64,000 nt of DNA from assembly GCA_965262505.1 (NCBI GenBank), contig CBDHFM010000030.1:1302001-1366000 (forward strand). Direction: 5' to 3'. The stretch comes from JACPPO01 sp965262505 (GTDB lineage: Bacteria > Acidobacteriota > Vicinamibacteria > Vicinamibacterales > UBA2999). The notes under the pieces are model-generated. The model worked only from the letters and a program-made list of their open reading frames with translations. It was not told the origin of the DNA and did no database searches. Both the position numbers and the translations under genes were made by a program. This document shows positions 54,825 to 63,071 of this stretch, one piece after another. Positions within the stretch are counted from its first letter, which is position 1. The number at the start of each line of letters is the position of its first letter.

Positions 54825-55880
54825 CTACTGCGGGAGCACCACGGTGTGGGCCCTCTTTGGAGTCTGGCCCACCGGGATGCGTGCGACCTCCGTCATCGTC
54901 TCTCGGTCCACCACGGAGACATCGTTGCCCCCCGCGTTCGCCGCGTAGAGGTAGCGACTGTCCGGCGTAGTCACGAGCCAGTCGGGATGATGCCCGACCA
55001 GGACGCGACCTTGCAGCTCGAGGTCGGGGAGGGAGTAGGCGTACACGCTGTTGTGCGGCTTGCTCGCGACCCAGAGGGTCTGTCCGTCCACGGTCCGGGC
55101 CAGACCGTGGCTGGGCGATCCCTGAATCGAGTCGTTATCCACCTGACTGAGCGGCAGCTTGGGAAGCTGAATCTTCTCCACGACCTCCTGGGTCTCGAAA
55201 TCCACCACGTAGAAGCCGTGAAAGCCGGACACCTCGACGAAGATTCTCTTGGTCGAGCCGTCGGGATTGACGTCGAACTCCATGGGACGCACCCCGCCAT
55301 CCAACTCCTTCGACCAGACGGGTTCATCGGTCGTGGTGTCGATCACCGTCAGCGTTCTCGCACCAATCATGCCGGCGACGGCGTGCCTGCCGTCCGGCGT
55401 GACGAAGACGTTGTGCACGCCGCCTAGGGTGGGGATGTGCCGAACGTTCGTCCGCGTGCGGGTGTCGATGACGTCGACGCCGCCGCTGCCTCTGTTGATG
55501 GCGACGTAGACCTTTTCGCCGTCCGGCGTGATGCCGATGTTGTTCGGGCCGTCGGCCAGCGGGATCTGCTTGATGACCTTCAGCGTGTCCGTGGACACTA
55601 CATCAAGCGTGTGATCGAACTCGTTGCTGATGAAATAAACGCTGCCGTCCGGGTGATAGGTGACCCCGTGCGGTATCGGCACGTCGTCGATCTCGCCCAC
55701 GACCGTGTTGGTGGCTGGGTCGATGATGTGGATATTGTCCCCGCCGGAGTTGGACTGGAGGATCTGGACCTTCCCCTCCCCCTCCAAAGCCCGCGTGAAC
55801 CCCTGTTGGGCTCCGAGCGGCGCCACCATGACACTGCCTGCGACGAACAAGAAACACACAAGGGCAGAGCTGAGTTTCAT
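54825..55880 (-). CDS. YVTN-family beta-propeller protein, secreted
   Basis: The product is 351 residues from ATG 55880 with GGAGATTGCG upstream. The signal peptide is LVCFLFVAGSVMVAPLGAQ. Seven repeats of about 40 residues form a propeller of the YncE/YVTN type: NIHIIDPATNTVVGEIDDVP, TLDVVSTDTLKVIKQIPLAD, VDVIDTRTRTNVRHIPTLGG, LTVIDTTTDEPVWSKELDGG, FYVVDFETQEVVEKIQLPKL, VYAYSLPDLELQGRVLVGHH and VSVVDRETMTEVARIPVGQT. No haem or metal motif is seen. Such proteins are often binding partners of periplasmic redox enzymes. It lies between the Cys-containing secreted protein and the dihaem cytochrome on the same strand. Confidence 0.85.
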   Translation of the reverse strand: MKLSSALVCFLFVAGSVMVAPLGAQQGFTRALEGEGKVQILQSNSGGDNIHIIDPATNTVVGEIDDVPIPHGVTYHPDGSVYFISNEFDHTLDVVSTDTLKVIKQIPLADGPNNIGITPDGEKVYVAINRGSGGVDVIDTRTRTNVRHIPTLGGVHNVFVTPDGRHAVAGMIGARTLTVIDTTTDEPVWSKELDGGVRPMEFDVNPDGSTKRIFVEVSGFHGFYVVDFETQEVVEKIQLPKLPLSQVDNDSIQGSPSHGLARTVDGQTLWVASKPHNSVYAYSLPDLELQGRVLVGHHPDWLVTTPDSRYLYAANAGGNDVSVVDRETMTEVARIPVGQTPKRAHTVVLPQ

Positions 55881-55901
55881 CGCAATCTCCTGTCTTCGTG
55901 T

Positions 55902-56630
55902 CTATCTGCCGGTTGCCGCCGGAGCGGCCGCACCGGCGCCCGCGCCTCGACCGCCGCCACCACCACCGTCGGGCTTCGGGTATACCCCCAGGCCGTGGTA
56001 CGAGTTGGAGTAGATGATCGGGTAACGAACCCCGTTCCCCTCTTCGTCAATCCACCCCAGCGACTGCTGAAACAACCCCGGCGGCGGGTATCCCTCCGGC
56101 ACCGTGCCCTCCATGATGTAGAGCTTGTGCTCGTGCATCGTGACGTAGGCGAGCGTACGGGACCCATCGGCGTTGGTCAGGTTCAAGACATGCCCTTCAA
56201 CCATGTCCTGCCATTCCATAGCCAGCTGGGTCACCTCTTCGGCCTGCTGAATCAGCTTGAACGTCGCCCACATCATCGCGCCTCGCTCGTCGTGCATCCA
56301 GTACCCGGCACCGAGGGCGGGAGGGGCGCCGGGACGGCACTGCGCGTTCCCGGGCGGACACGTCTCGGAACGCTCGATGCCCAGCGCTTCGAGACCTGTA
56401 TAGTCGACAACGGTCATCGAGTAACGCTCGCGGCCCCTCTCGGCGCTGTACGTACGCGCCGGAAGGACGTAGTCCAGGACCGTCGTCCAGGTAGTCTCCG
56501 TCACGGTCGGCTCACCTGGAAAGTTCACTTCAAAGGTGTCTTCCAGGTTGACGTACGCCTCCCACTCCTGGGCGACTGCGGACCCGGACACCGACAGCAA
56601 CAACACGAACACTAGTGCGGTCATACGCAT
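55902..56630 (-). CDS. Secreted protein of unknown function with Gly-rich tail
   Basis: The product is 242 residues from ATG 56630, chosen because GGGAGGAAAG lies upstream and the signal peptide starts there (TALVFVLLLSVSGSAVAQ). The mature part begins EWEAYVNLEDTFEVNFPGEP, a pattern seen in secreted proteins of Acidobacteriota, then YSMTVVDYTGLEALG. Two cysteines in ETCPPGNAQCRPG may pair. HKLYIMEGTVPEGYPPPGLF and SLGWIDEEGNGVRYPIIYSN follow, and the tail is Gly/Ala-rich. I do not recognise a named family. It lies just downstream of the ArsA-type ATPase gene and upstream of the propeller gene. Confidence 0.65.
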   Translation of the reverse strand: MRMTALVFVLLLSVSGSAVAQEWEAYVNLEDTFEVNFPGEPTVTETTWTTVLDYVLPARTYSAERGRERYSMTVVDYTGLEALGIERSETCPPGNAQCRPGAPPALGAGYWMHDERGAMMWATFKLIQQAEEVTQLAMEWQDMVEGHVLNLTNADGSRTLAYVTMHEHKLYIMEGTVPEGYPPPGLFQQSLGWIDEEGNGVRYPIIYSNSYHGLGVYPKPDGGGGGGRGAGAGAAAPAATGR

Positions 56631-56717
56631 GACGTCTTTCCTCCCTCGTGACGACGTAGGCCTCTGATTCTGCCAGAAAACGGGCCGGCGCATCGTGAAA
56701 TTGTCTTCTTCCATGTC

Positions 56718-57737
56718 CTAACCAGCTTCCACGGCATTATTCAGTTGCCGCACCAGGGCTTCGCCGATCTTACGGAGCGTATCCACCCCATGCACGTCGT
56801 GCGGGAGAAGATGCAGGTACACCCGCCGGAGCCCCGCGAACGTCCGATCGATCTCTTCCCTGTACTCGTCCTCCTGGAGCCTTCGCTCCCGGAGGAAGTC
56901 GCCTTCTGCGTCGGGCGGCAACAGGCGATTCACGATCATCCCCGCCACCGGCACCTTGAACGTGCTCAGCACGTCGAGCGTCTTCTTGCTCTCGAGAATC
57001 GGTAATCGCTCGGCGTTGATCACGAGCAAGAATGCCGTCACGCTCTTGTCGGTGAGGAGTTCACGCGCCCGATGGAATTTTCGGCGACGGGTCAGCAGGA
57101 TGTCTTGGATTCGCCCGTCTCGGCTGTCGTCCGGCGCGTCCGTGGAGCCGCCGATCATCCCGAACTCGTCCTCCCTCGAGTGATCGCGGCCGAGCACCTT
57201 GAGAAGTTCTCCCAGTCGCCGCGACCGATCCCGATAGCCGAGCATCCCATCACTCCAGGCTGCTATCACCTCCGGAAGAGAAAGAAGGCGGATCGTGTGG
57301 CCGGAGGGGGCCGTATCGAAGATCAACAGATCGAAGCGACCCTTCGCGTCCGCCATCAAATCGGCCATGCGCTCGAGCAGCGCCGCCTCCATAGTGCCAG
57401 GGGCGTGGCGGGAAAGCTCGAGTTGCCGGTCGATCTCCCCGTACATCTTGGGGGCGACCAGCGACTTCATGCTCATCTTGACCGTCGCGATGTGGTGCTC
57501 GGCTTCGGCCTCAGGATCGATCTCCAGACCCGTGAGATTCCGGCCGAGAGAAGTCTCCTCGTTTCCGATCCGTCGATCGAACACGTCGCCGAGCGAATGC
57601 GCGGGATCTGTCGAGACGAGCAGCGTCGCACGGCCCGCGTCGGCCGCCATCAGCGCGAGCGCACCTGCGATCGTGGTCTTGCCGACACCACCCTTGCCGC
57701 CCACAAAGATGATGCGTCGGTCGAACAGTTGGTGCAC
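56718..57737 (-). CDS. ArsA/Get3-family ATPase
   Basis: This is a cytoplasmic P-loop ATPase of 339 residues from GTG 57737. The deviant Walker A is FVGGKGGVGKTTIAGALALM, followed by LVSTDPAHSLGDVF (switch I region) and IFDTAPSGHTIRLLSLPEVI (switch II). A late motif, MIVNRLLPPDAEGDF, contacts adenine in this family. It is a single-domain protein, so it would act as a homodimer. The arsenite-site cysteines of ArsA and the Get3 CxxC pair are not visible. No ars genes are near. It lies beside CstA and a Cys-Cys-ended small protein, from which an IS1182-type element now separates it. Confidence 0.85.
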   Translation of the reverse strand: MHQLFDRRIIFVGGKGGVGKTTIAGALALMAADAGRATLLVSTDPAHSLGDVFDRRIGNEETSLGRNLTGLEIDPEAEAEHHIATVKMSMKSLVAPKMYGEIDRQLELSRHAPGTMEAALLERMADLMADAKGRFDLLIFDTAPSGHTIRLLSLPEVIAAWSDGMLGYRDRSRRLGELLKVLGRDHSREDEFGMIGGSTDAPDDSRDGRIQDILLTRRRKFHRARELLTDKSVTAFLLVINAERLPILESKKTLDVLSTFKVPVAGMIVNRLLPPDAEGDFLRERRLQEDEYREEIDRTFAGLRRVYLHLLPHDVHGVDTLRKIGEALVRQLNNAVEAG

Positions 57738-57937
57738 CGGTCGTTACCGCCTAGCAGCTTGTGGTAGAACCCCGCGTCGCACCGAGATCTGGTCGTAACA
57801 ATGCCGCGACCGGTCATTACAAGGCGCGCCGAGGGAGCAAATTGAGGCAATTGCGACCGGGGCAATCAGAAGCCCAGCGCTGCCCCCAGGCGGGCTGCAG
57901 CGCCGATCGTATACAACGGAGTTTTTGCCACGGGCTG
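57738..57937. other. Upstream region of the ArsA-type gene, cut by IS1182
   Basis: No gene is seen in these 200 bases. Any promoter of the ArsA-type gene, or its former link to the cstA operon, lies here. A clear promoter was not found. Confidence 0.45.
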
Positions 57938-59412
57938 CTAGCAGTCCGTGGTTAAAGGTCGCCTTCTGACGCGCCAACAGGTAGCAGCTCGAAACGATGA
58001 TTCGGCGTAAAAACGGACGCCTGATCGTCGGATGGCGTGTGGTGGTCGCGCCAGCGGCGCTCCACGCGCGTCCACAGCGCGATGACGAGCGCCACAATCG
58101 TCGCCAGGTGGCCCTGCAGGCTCCGCGGCGTGCCGACGCCGACGAGCGACCGCATCAAGAGGCCCAGATTGAAGCCGCCGATATGGACGAGTAAACGTTT
58201 CAGGATGTTGGTGTGCCCTCGCAGATGCGTGCGCCGCATCCCACCGGTTTCAGAGAGATGCGCATTCGGTCGTTCGAGATACTCACTCCGTCGACGCGAC
58301 AAGGCCAACCCACGCACGCCCCGGATGCGTCGACGATTCGCGTACACCGCGTCGCGCGCCGCCGCCTGGTGCGTCCAGTTGCGCCGGCCGCGATCGGGCT
58401 CCGCGATATAGGTCCGCAAGTCGAGTGTCGCGAGATCCACCAGCGTCTGATTACTGTGGTATCCCTTGTCGGCCACGACCTCGTCGATGATCGCCGTGTG
58501 CCCGTCGGTCGCCACCGCCACGGCTTCGAGCTCTTCGGCCGTCGTGGTGACCGTCTCCGCGATCGTCGTCGTATCGCCCTGATCGGCGCCCTGCACCGTC
58601 ACGCCCACGATCGCCCCAGTCTCCAGGTCGACGGCGTGCTCAGCCTTGTGGGCTAGATGCGTACGCCCGTCCTTCATTTTCGTGATCCGCGCATCAGGGT
58701 CGTGTGGATGCCGCCAGTCGGTATTGCAGCCCTTCTTCGGGCGCTTGCGATCAAGGCGCACTAAGTCCGCCCGTGTCGGCGTCTCGATGCCCGAGGCCTG
58801 TGCGAGCCGCGTCAAGAACTCCTGATACGTCTCGCCGGAGTCGCGGCGCACGATGCTCCGCAAGGCGGCATTGGCTTCGAGGGTCGTGGCATCGATCCCG
58901 ATCGTCTTGCCCTTCACGCGATCGGCCGTCGCCAGCACCTGCAGGATCCACGTGAAGACCGCCCGGTGCGTCTCGAGGTCGATCAGCCGCCGCGTCCGGG
59001 AGATCGTCGAGTGCTCGGGTGTCGCCTCATCGAGGCCCAACCCGAGAAAGCCGCGCAGCGCCAGCGAGTCGGCAGTCCGCCAGGCGATCCCACGCTCCGA
59101 ATCGATGCCCTCGAAGTACCCGATCAAGAGCAGCCGGAAATAGGTCCCCGGCAGCAGACTGGGACGGCCGACCGTCGCGGCGTAGAACGGGGCGCACTGC
59201 GCCTCGACGCACGCGTCGAACGCGTGCGTGTCCAGGACCTGATTTAGCCGCTGATAGAACGGATGCCCGCCCGTAACCGGCAACGCGTTCGTCGCGATCC
59301 ACAATCCGGGTGTCCGTGCCCGGTCCTTACGTCGACTCATGGCCATGCGGGAGTGTAGTACGCGGGATCAGTCGTGTCGATCCCTTTCGGCCCTTTAACC
59401 ACAGGCTGCTAG
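57938..59412 (-). mobile_element. IS1182-type insertion sequence with CTAG duplication
   Basis: The element is 57942-59408 (1467 bp), flanked by CTAG at 57938-57941 and 59409-59412. The ends are inverted repeats, CAGTCCGTGGTTAAAGG against CAGCCTGTGGTTAAAGG. One transposase gene fills nearly all of it. It separates the ArsA-type gene from the cstA pair. Confidence 0.9.
57952..59346 (-). CDS. IS1182-type transposase
   Basis: The product is 464 residues from ATG 59346. The N-terminal domain has GRPSLLPGTYFRLLLIGYFE and ERGIAWRTADSLALRGFLGL, followed by PEHSTISRTRRLID, all typical of IS1182/IS5-like proteins. The catalytic core shows KTIGIDATTLEANAALR (first Asp), DEVVADKGYHSNQTL (second Asp) and SRRRSEYLERPNAHLSETGG, which holds the Glu. 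The frame is intact. Family placement as IS1182 rather than a related IS5 group is likely but not certain. Confidence 0.9.
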   Translation of the reverse strand: MAMSRRKDRARTPGLWIATNALPVTGGHPFYQRLNQVLDTHAFDACVEAQCAPFYAATVGRPSLLPGTYFRLLLIGYFEGIDSERGIAWRTADSLALRGFLGLGLDEATPEHSTISRTRRLIDLETHRAVFTWILQVLATADRVKGKTIGIDATTLEANAALRSIVRRDSGETYQEFLTRLAQASGIETPTRADLVRLDRKRPKKGCNTDWRHPHDPDARITKMKDGRTHLAHKAEHAVDLETGAIVGVTVQGADQGDTTTIAETVTTTAEELEAVAVATDGHTAIIDEVVADKGYHSNQTLVDLATLDLRTYIAEPDRGRRNWTHQAAARDAVYANRRRIRGVRGLALSRRRSEYLERPNAHLSETGGMRRTHLRGHTNILKRLLVHIGGFNLGLLMRSLVGVGTPRSLQGHLATIVALVIALWTRVERRWRDHHTPSDDQASVFTPNHRFELLPVGASEGDL

Positions 59413-59457
59413 GTGCGGCACGTCCTCCGCCCTGGCGACGCACCAATCGTGTAGCCG

Positions 59458-59730
59458 TCAGCAACATCTGAACTCGTCGAGCGGGGAATGCTCCATGCCC
59501 ATGCGCCTGTGCCACTGGTGGAACCGCTCCATCAAGATCGGCTGCAGTTCGAGCGTGTAATACGTGGCCGGATTCGGGACGCCCATCATCTCCGAAAAGA
59601 TGAGCAGCATGAAGAGATCGTCCTGTTCGCGCTTCGCGCGCGCGACGGCGCCCCGGTACGGCGCGTTGTAGGACTCGGAGGCCAGATACGCCCACCAGCG
59701 GAGTTTCTTCCTGACGTCCGGCCACTTCAT
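59458..59730 (-). CDS. Small YbdD/CC-star-like protein ending in Cys-Cys, CstA partner
   Basis: This is a 90-residue soluble protein from ATG 59730, starting 6 bases after the cstA stop, so it is co-translated with cstA. It is rich in aromatic and charged residues (RRWWAYLASESYNAPYRGAV is close to its N-terminal pattern) and ends HSPLDEFRCC. E. coli YbdD and YjiX, the small partners of CstA and BtsT, also end in RCC. I recall a related family named for its terminal CC in actinobacteria and its nearness to ArsA-like ATPases; the name cory-CC-star is from memory. The C-terminal Cys-Cys may bind a metal or be modified. The function is unproven. Confidence 0.7.
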   Translation of the reverse strand: MKWPDVRKKLRWWAYLASESYNAPYRGAVARAKREQDDLFMLLIFSEMMGVPNPATYYTLELQPILMERFHQWHRRMGMEHSPLDEFRCC

Positions 59731-59736
59731 GCGCGT

Positions 59737-61413
59737 TCAGCCCGCAAGAGCCGCCGCCGCCAGCCTCTCCCGCGTAAACGCGGACGTGGCCTCGAGGAGC
59801 ACGAAAATCGACGCAATCACGATCACGAGGTCCAGCCCCGCCAGCAGGTACTGGCCGCTCGCGAACAGATCCCACAGTTGATAGAGCGCGGCCAGAAACG
59901 ACATCCCCGTGACGAACGCCATGGGCACCAGCGTAAAGATGAACCGTCTCCGGAGCTTGACCAGCATGACGCTGACGACGAGCAGGGTCAGGCCGGCCAG
60001 CAACTGGTTCGTCGTGCCAAACAGCGGCCAGATGAGCATGCCACCCTGACCGTCGGCGCCACCCGCACCGAACGCAAGCGTGACGCATGCCGCCACCGCC
60101 AGGAACGTCGCGACGTATCCGTTCTGCAGAGCGGGAATGTGATAGATCGTGCCCCATTCCTGGACGATGTAGCGCTGGAGCCGAACTCCGGCATCCATCG
60201 TCGTCCCGGCGAACAACACGGCCATGACGGCGAGTAGGGTTCCGGCAAATTCCCGCGAGAGCCCCGTTCCGGACGAGATGATCGTCGACCCTCCCGCGAC
60301 GAACGTGCCGATACCCGTCGTGCCGAAGGCCGAGTAGGTGGTCTCCCATTCGCTGAGGGACGCGAACCCGGCGGAAACGGCGATGATGACGACCAGGGCG
60401 AGCAGACCCTCCCCCGCCGAACCCAGATAGCCGACGAAACGTGCGTCGGTCTCCTTGTCCAGCTGCTTCGAGGTCGTGCCGGACGCGACGAGGCCATGGA
60501 ACCCGGAGATGGCTCCGCATGCGATGGTCACGAAGAGCAGCGGAAAGATCGGGGGCGTCCCCTCGGGCACGTTGGTGTTGAACGCCGGCGCGACGATGGT
60601 GGGGTTGGCGATGAACACGGCCCCGAACAGCAGTCCGAGCCCGATGAAGAGCTGGATGCCGTTGATGTAATCCCTCGGCTGAAGGAGAAGCCAGACCGGA
60701 AGCAGCGACGCGACCGTGGCGTAGACGAACAGGATCACGATCCACTGCGGGGCCGGCCCGAGACCGAGGAAGCTCTGCGGCAACTCGACGGGGACGATCT
60801 CGCCCAGATAGATGACCGCATAGAGGATGATCGTACCGACGATGGTGGGCCAAAGAATCGGGACGCCCACTCGGTAGATCAACACACCGATCACCACGGC
60901 GACCGCGATGGCGCTCCACACAGGAATTACCGCGCTGGGTGTTGCCACCAAGGCGTTGGAGATCGCCACCGCGAATACGGCGTTGACCATCAACAGAAGA
61001 AGAAAGATCACGATCATGAAGAGGGTGCGTGCTCGGGGACCAACAACATCACCGGTGAGCGATCCGACGGACGTTCCTTTGTTACGGACGCTGGCCCATA
61101 TCGCGCCGAAATCGTGCACGCCCGCGAACAACACCGTGCCGCCAATGACCCAGATGAACGCCGGCAACCATCCCCAGATGACCGCGATGGCGGGTCCGAT
61201 GATCGGCGCGGCGCCCGCGACGGCCGTGAAATGGTGCCCCCACAGCACGACCCTGTTCGTGGGAACAAAGTCCACGTCGTCCCGCATCGCGTGGGCTGGT
61301 GTCTCGAAGTTCGGATCGAGTTGGTAGATCTTCTCGGCGATGAACTTCGAGTAGAAACGATAGCCGAGAGCCACGGCCGTCAGACCGACTACCGCGAGGA
61401 TGATTGCGCTCAT
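59737..61413 (-). CDS. cstA: Carbon starvation protein CstA (pyruvate/peptide transporter family)
   Basis: This is an inner-membrane transporter of 558 residues, shorter than the ~700 of E. coli CstA but common in other phyla. About 14-16 hydrophobic segments are visible. Conserved segments include VVLWGHHFTAVAGAAPIIGP, WGWLPAFIWVIGGTVLFAGV and HDFGAIWASVRNKGTSVGSL near the N-terminus, and CGAISGFHGLVASGTTSKQL in the centre. The family takes up pyruvate or peptides during carbon shortage; which one here is not known. The small Cys-Cys protein follows directly. No two-component system or CsrA site was recognised upstream. Confidence 0.93.
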   Translation of the reverse strand: MSAIILAVVGLTAVALGYRFYSKFIAEKIYQLDPNFETPAHAMRDDVDFVPTNRVVLWGHHFTAVAGAAPIIGPAIAVIWGWLPAFIWVIGGTVLFAGVHDFGAIWASVRNKGTSVGSLTGDVVGPRARTLFMIVIFLLLLMVNAVFAVAISNALVATPSAVIPVWSAIAVAVVIGVLIYRVGVPILWPTIVGTIILYAVIYLGEIVPVELPQSFLGLGPAPQWIVILFVYATVASLLPVWLLLQPRDYINGIQLFIGLGLLFGAVFIANPTIVAPAFNTNVPEGTPPIFPLLFVTIACGAISGFHGLVASGTTSKQLDKETDARFVGYLGSAGEGLLALVVIIAVSAGFASLSEWETTYSAFGTTGIGTFVAGGSTIISSGTGLSREFAGTLLAVMAVLFAGTTMDAGVRLQRYIVQEWGTIYHIPALQNGYVATFLAVAACVTLAFGAGGADGQGGMLIWPLFGTTNQLLAGLTLLVVSVMLVKLRRRFIFTLVPMAFVTGMSFLAALYQLWDLFASGQYLLAGLDLVIVIASIFVLLEATSAFTRERLAAAALAG

Positions 61414-61635
61414 AGTTCAACCAGGATCTAAGGCGGACTCGAACCGCGCCAACAAACGCGACACGTCTAGTGGACGATGGGAAGCATTAACACCGACCCA
61501 AACGGTGCCCCAACCGCTGCGGCCGAAGGCTGACCGCGCGCATTATGCCCGATAACTGGCAGTCGCAGCAACGATCGCGTGGCGCGACTCACCTCGCACG
61601 CGATGCTGAGCGACGCGCTTGATCGGCCACCTCGG
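61414..61635. other. Gene-free stretch upstream of cstA
   Basis: No supported gene. It probably holds the cstA promoter on the minus strand. Frames crossing it lack start signals. Confidence 0.45.
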
Positions 61636-61980
61636 CTAGGACGCCGGCACCCGGACGTCGATGCTGCGGGAGTAGCAGAGTTGGGCACCACCGGGATACG
61701 TCTCGGTGTTGAGGAGTTCGCGGAACGGCAAGCTGACCCTGCCGCGTGTTGGTCTGCCACGAGCTGATGAAGCGGGGATCGGTGCGCAGCACGTTGTTGA
61801 AGTGGTTGTCCAGGCGAGCCCGCTCGCCTGCCTCGAGCCGCGGCACCCAGCAGGTCTGATTCGGGTGACAGCGAAACCCGTTGAACAGGTCGGACAACTC
61901 GAATGCCCACCCGGTCACCTCGGTCGCACCCGGCGACAGGAGCACCTTCACGCCATTGCCTAACTGGGAACTCTTCTCTC
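61636..61980 (-). pseudogene. Possible degenerate gene of unknown family
   Basis: Two protein-like stretches on the minus strand lie in different frames. The first is FNGFRCHPNQTCWVPRLEAG followed by ARLDNHFNNVLRTDPRFISS and WQTNTRQG; the second continues in another phase as RVSLPFRELLNTETYPGGAQ and LCYSRSIDVRVPAS with a stop at 61636. One shift near 61735 would join them. I do not recognise the family and see no start. It may be chance. Confidence 0.3.
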
Positions 61981-62121
61981 CTAGGTCATCCCACCAAGTC
62001 GCCCTGTGTCTCACAGTGTCTGCCGTCGGCACCACTCTTGCAATTCCCTAGACCGAAACCGTCAGGACATCCAGCAATTACGGAAACGTTCGATAACAAA
62101 ATCGTTAGGAGCGATACGAAA

Positions 62122-63051
62122 ATGGTTCTTACTCCCCCGAGCCGACCTGTTTACGTCCTTGCCTTACTGGCTTGCTGTCTCTGGCCTGTGGCCCCCCTAT
62201 CTGCCCAAGCGCTCTCTTACGAGCCCCCGGGTCAGCCGGTGGTCCGTGACTACGGTACCGACGTCGCGGGCGATTACGTCGTCGGCCCCCGTGACGTGCT
62301 CGCCATCACGTCCTACGGGGAGCCACGCCTGACGGGCACGTTCACGATCGAGACCGACCGGATATTCACCTACCCCCTGATCGGCCGCGTCAACGCCGAC
62401 GGGATGACCCTGCGAGAGGTCGAGGCTGAGCTCAAGCACCAGCTCGTGAACGGTGGGTTCTACAAGGACCCCCAGCTCATGGTCAGCGTCGAGGAGTACA
62501 GAAGCCAGAGAATCTTCGTCGTCGGCGAGGTACGGACACCTGGGACCTACCCGATGTCAGGCAATCTACGGCTCGCTGAAGCGCTCGCCCTGGCCGGCTC
62601 GACGCTGCCGTCGGCTGCTGGCGAGGCCGTGATCGTTCCCGCCGGGAACGAGAGCACGGTCGTCACCTCGTCCGCGGCAACCGACGACGGCTCGCTGGAC
62701 GCAAAGGCCCCGAACGCGACGCCCGTCACCCGCGTCAACTTGCACGAACTGCAAAACGGCGTGTCTTCCGAGAACGTCGCGCTCAAGGACGGCGACACCG
62801 TTTTTGTCCTCCGGGCGGAGAACATCTATCTGTTCGGACAGGTCAGGAATCCGGGTGCCTACCTGCTGCGTCACGACACCACGACGGTCTTGCAGGGGCT
62901 GTCACTCGCCGGCGGCGTCACCGATCGCGGCGCGACGGGGCGCATAGAGATCGTGCGAATCGTCGACGGTGAACAGAAGAAGATGAAGGTCGACCTCAGC
63001 GCGACCGTGGAGCCTGGAGACACGATCGTCGTGCCCCAACGGTTCTTCTAA
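62122..63051 (+). CDS. Polysaccharide export protein (Wza-like, SLBB domains)
   Basis: The product is 309 residues from ATG 62122 with TAGGAG upstream. The signal peptide is VYVLALLACCLWPVAPLSAQ. The polysaccharide export domain covers DYVVGPRDVLAITSYGEPRL, FTYPLIGRVNADGMTLREVE and LVNGGFYKDPQLMVSVEEYR. Two SLBB domains follow: RIFVVGEVRTPGTYPMSGNL with LAEALALAGS, and IYLFGQVRNPGAYLLRHDTT with VLQGLSLAGGVTDRG. The protein ends VEPGDTIVVPQRFF. It would form or gate an outer-membrane channel for exopolysaccharide. No lipobox cysteine is at the expected place. Partner genes (Wzc-like kinase, glycosyltransferases) are not visible here. Confidence 0.9.
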   Translation: MVLTPPSRPVYVLALLACCLWPVAPLSAQALSYEPPGQPVVRDYGTDVAGDYVVGPRDVLAITSYGEPRLTGTFTIETDRIFTYPLIGRVNADGMTLREVEAELKHQLVNGGFYKDPQLMVSVEEYRSQRIFVVGEVRTPGTYPMSGNLRLAEALALAGSTLPSAAGEAVIVPAGNESTVVTSSAATDDGSLDAKAPNATPVTRVNLHELQNGVSSENVALKDGDTVFVLRAENIYLFGQVRNPGAYLLRHDTTTVLQGLSLAGGVTDRGATGRIEIVRIVDGEQKKMKVDLSATVEPGDTIVVPQRFF

Positions 63052-63071
63052 GCCTCTCCCGCGTACTGCAT

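Noticed and set aside
59327..60919. A 530-codon minus-strand frame over cstA
   Set aside because: It is out of phase with the conserved CstA sequence and has Arg/Gly-rich shadow composition.
61903..62121. Longer start for the polysaccharide export gene
   Set aside because: The extra 73 residues have no family match, and a signal peptide with a good ribosome site begins at ATG 62122.
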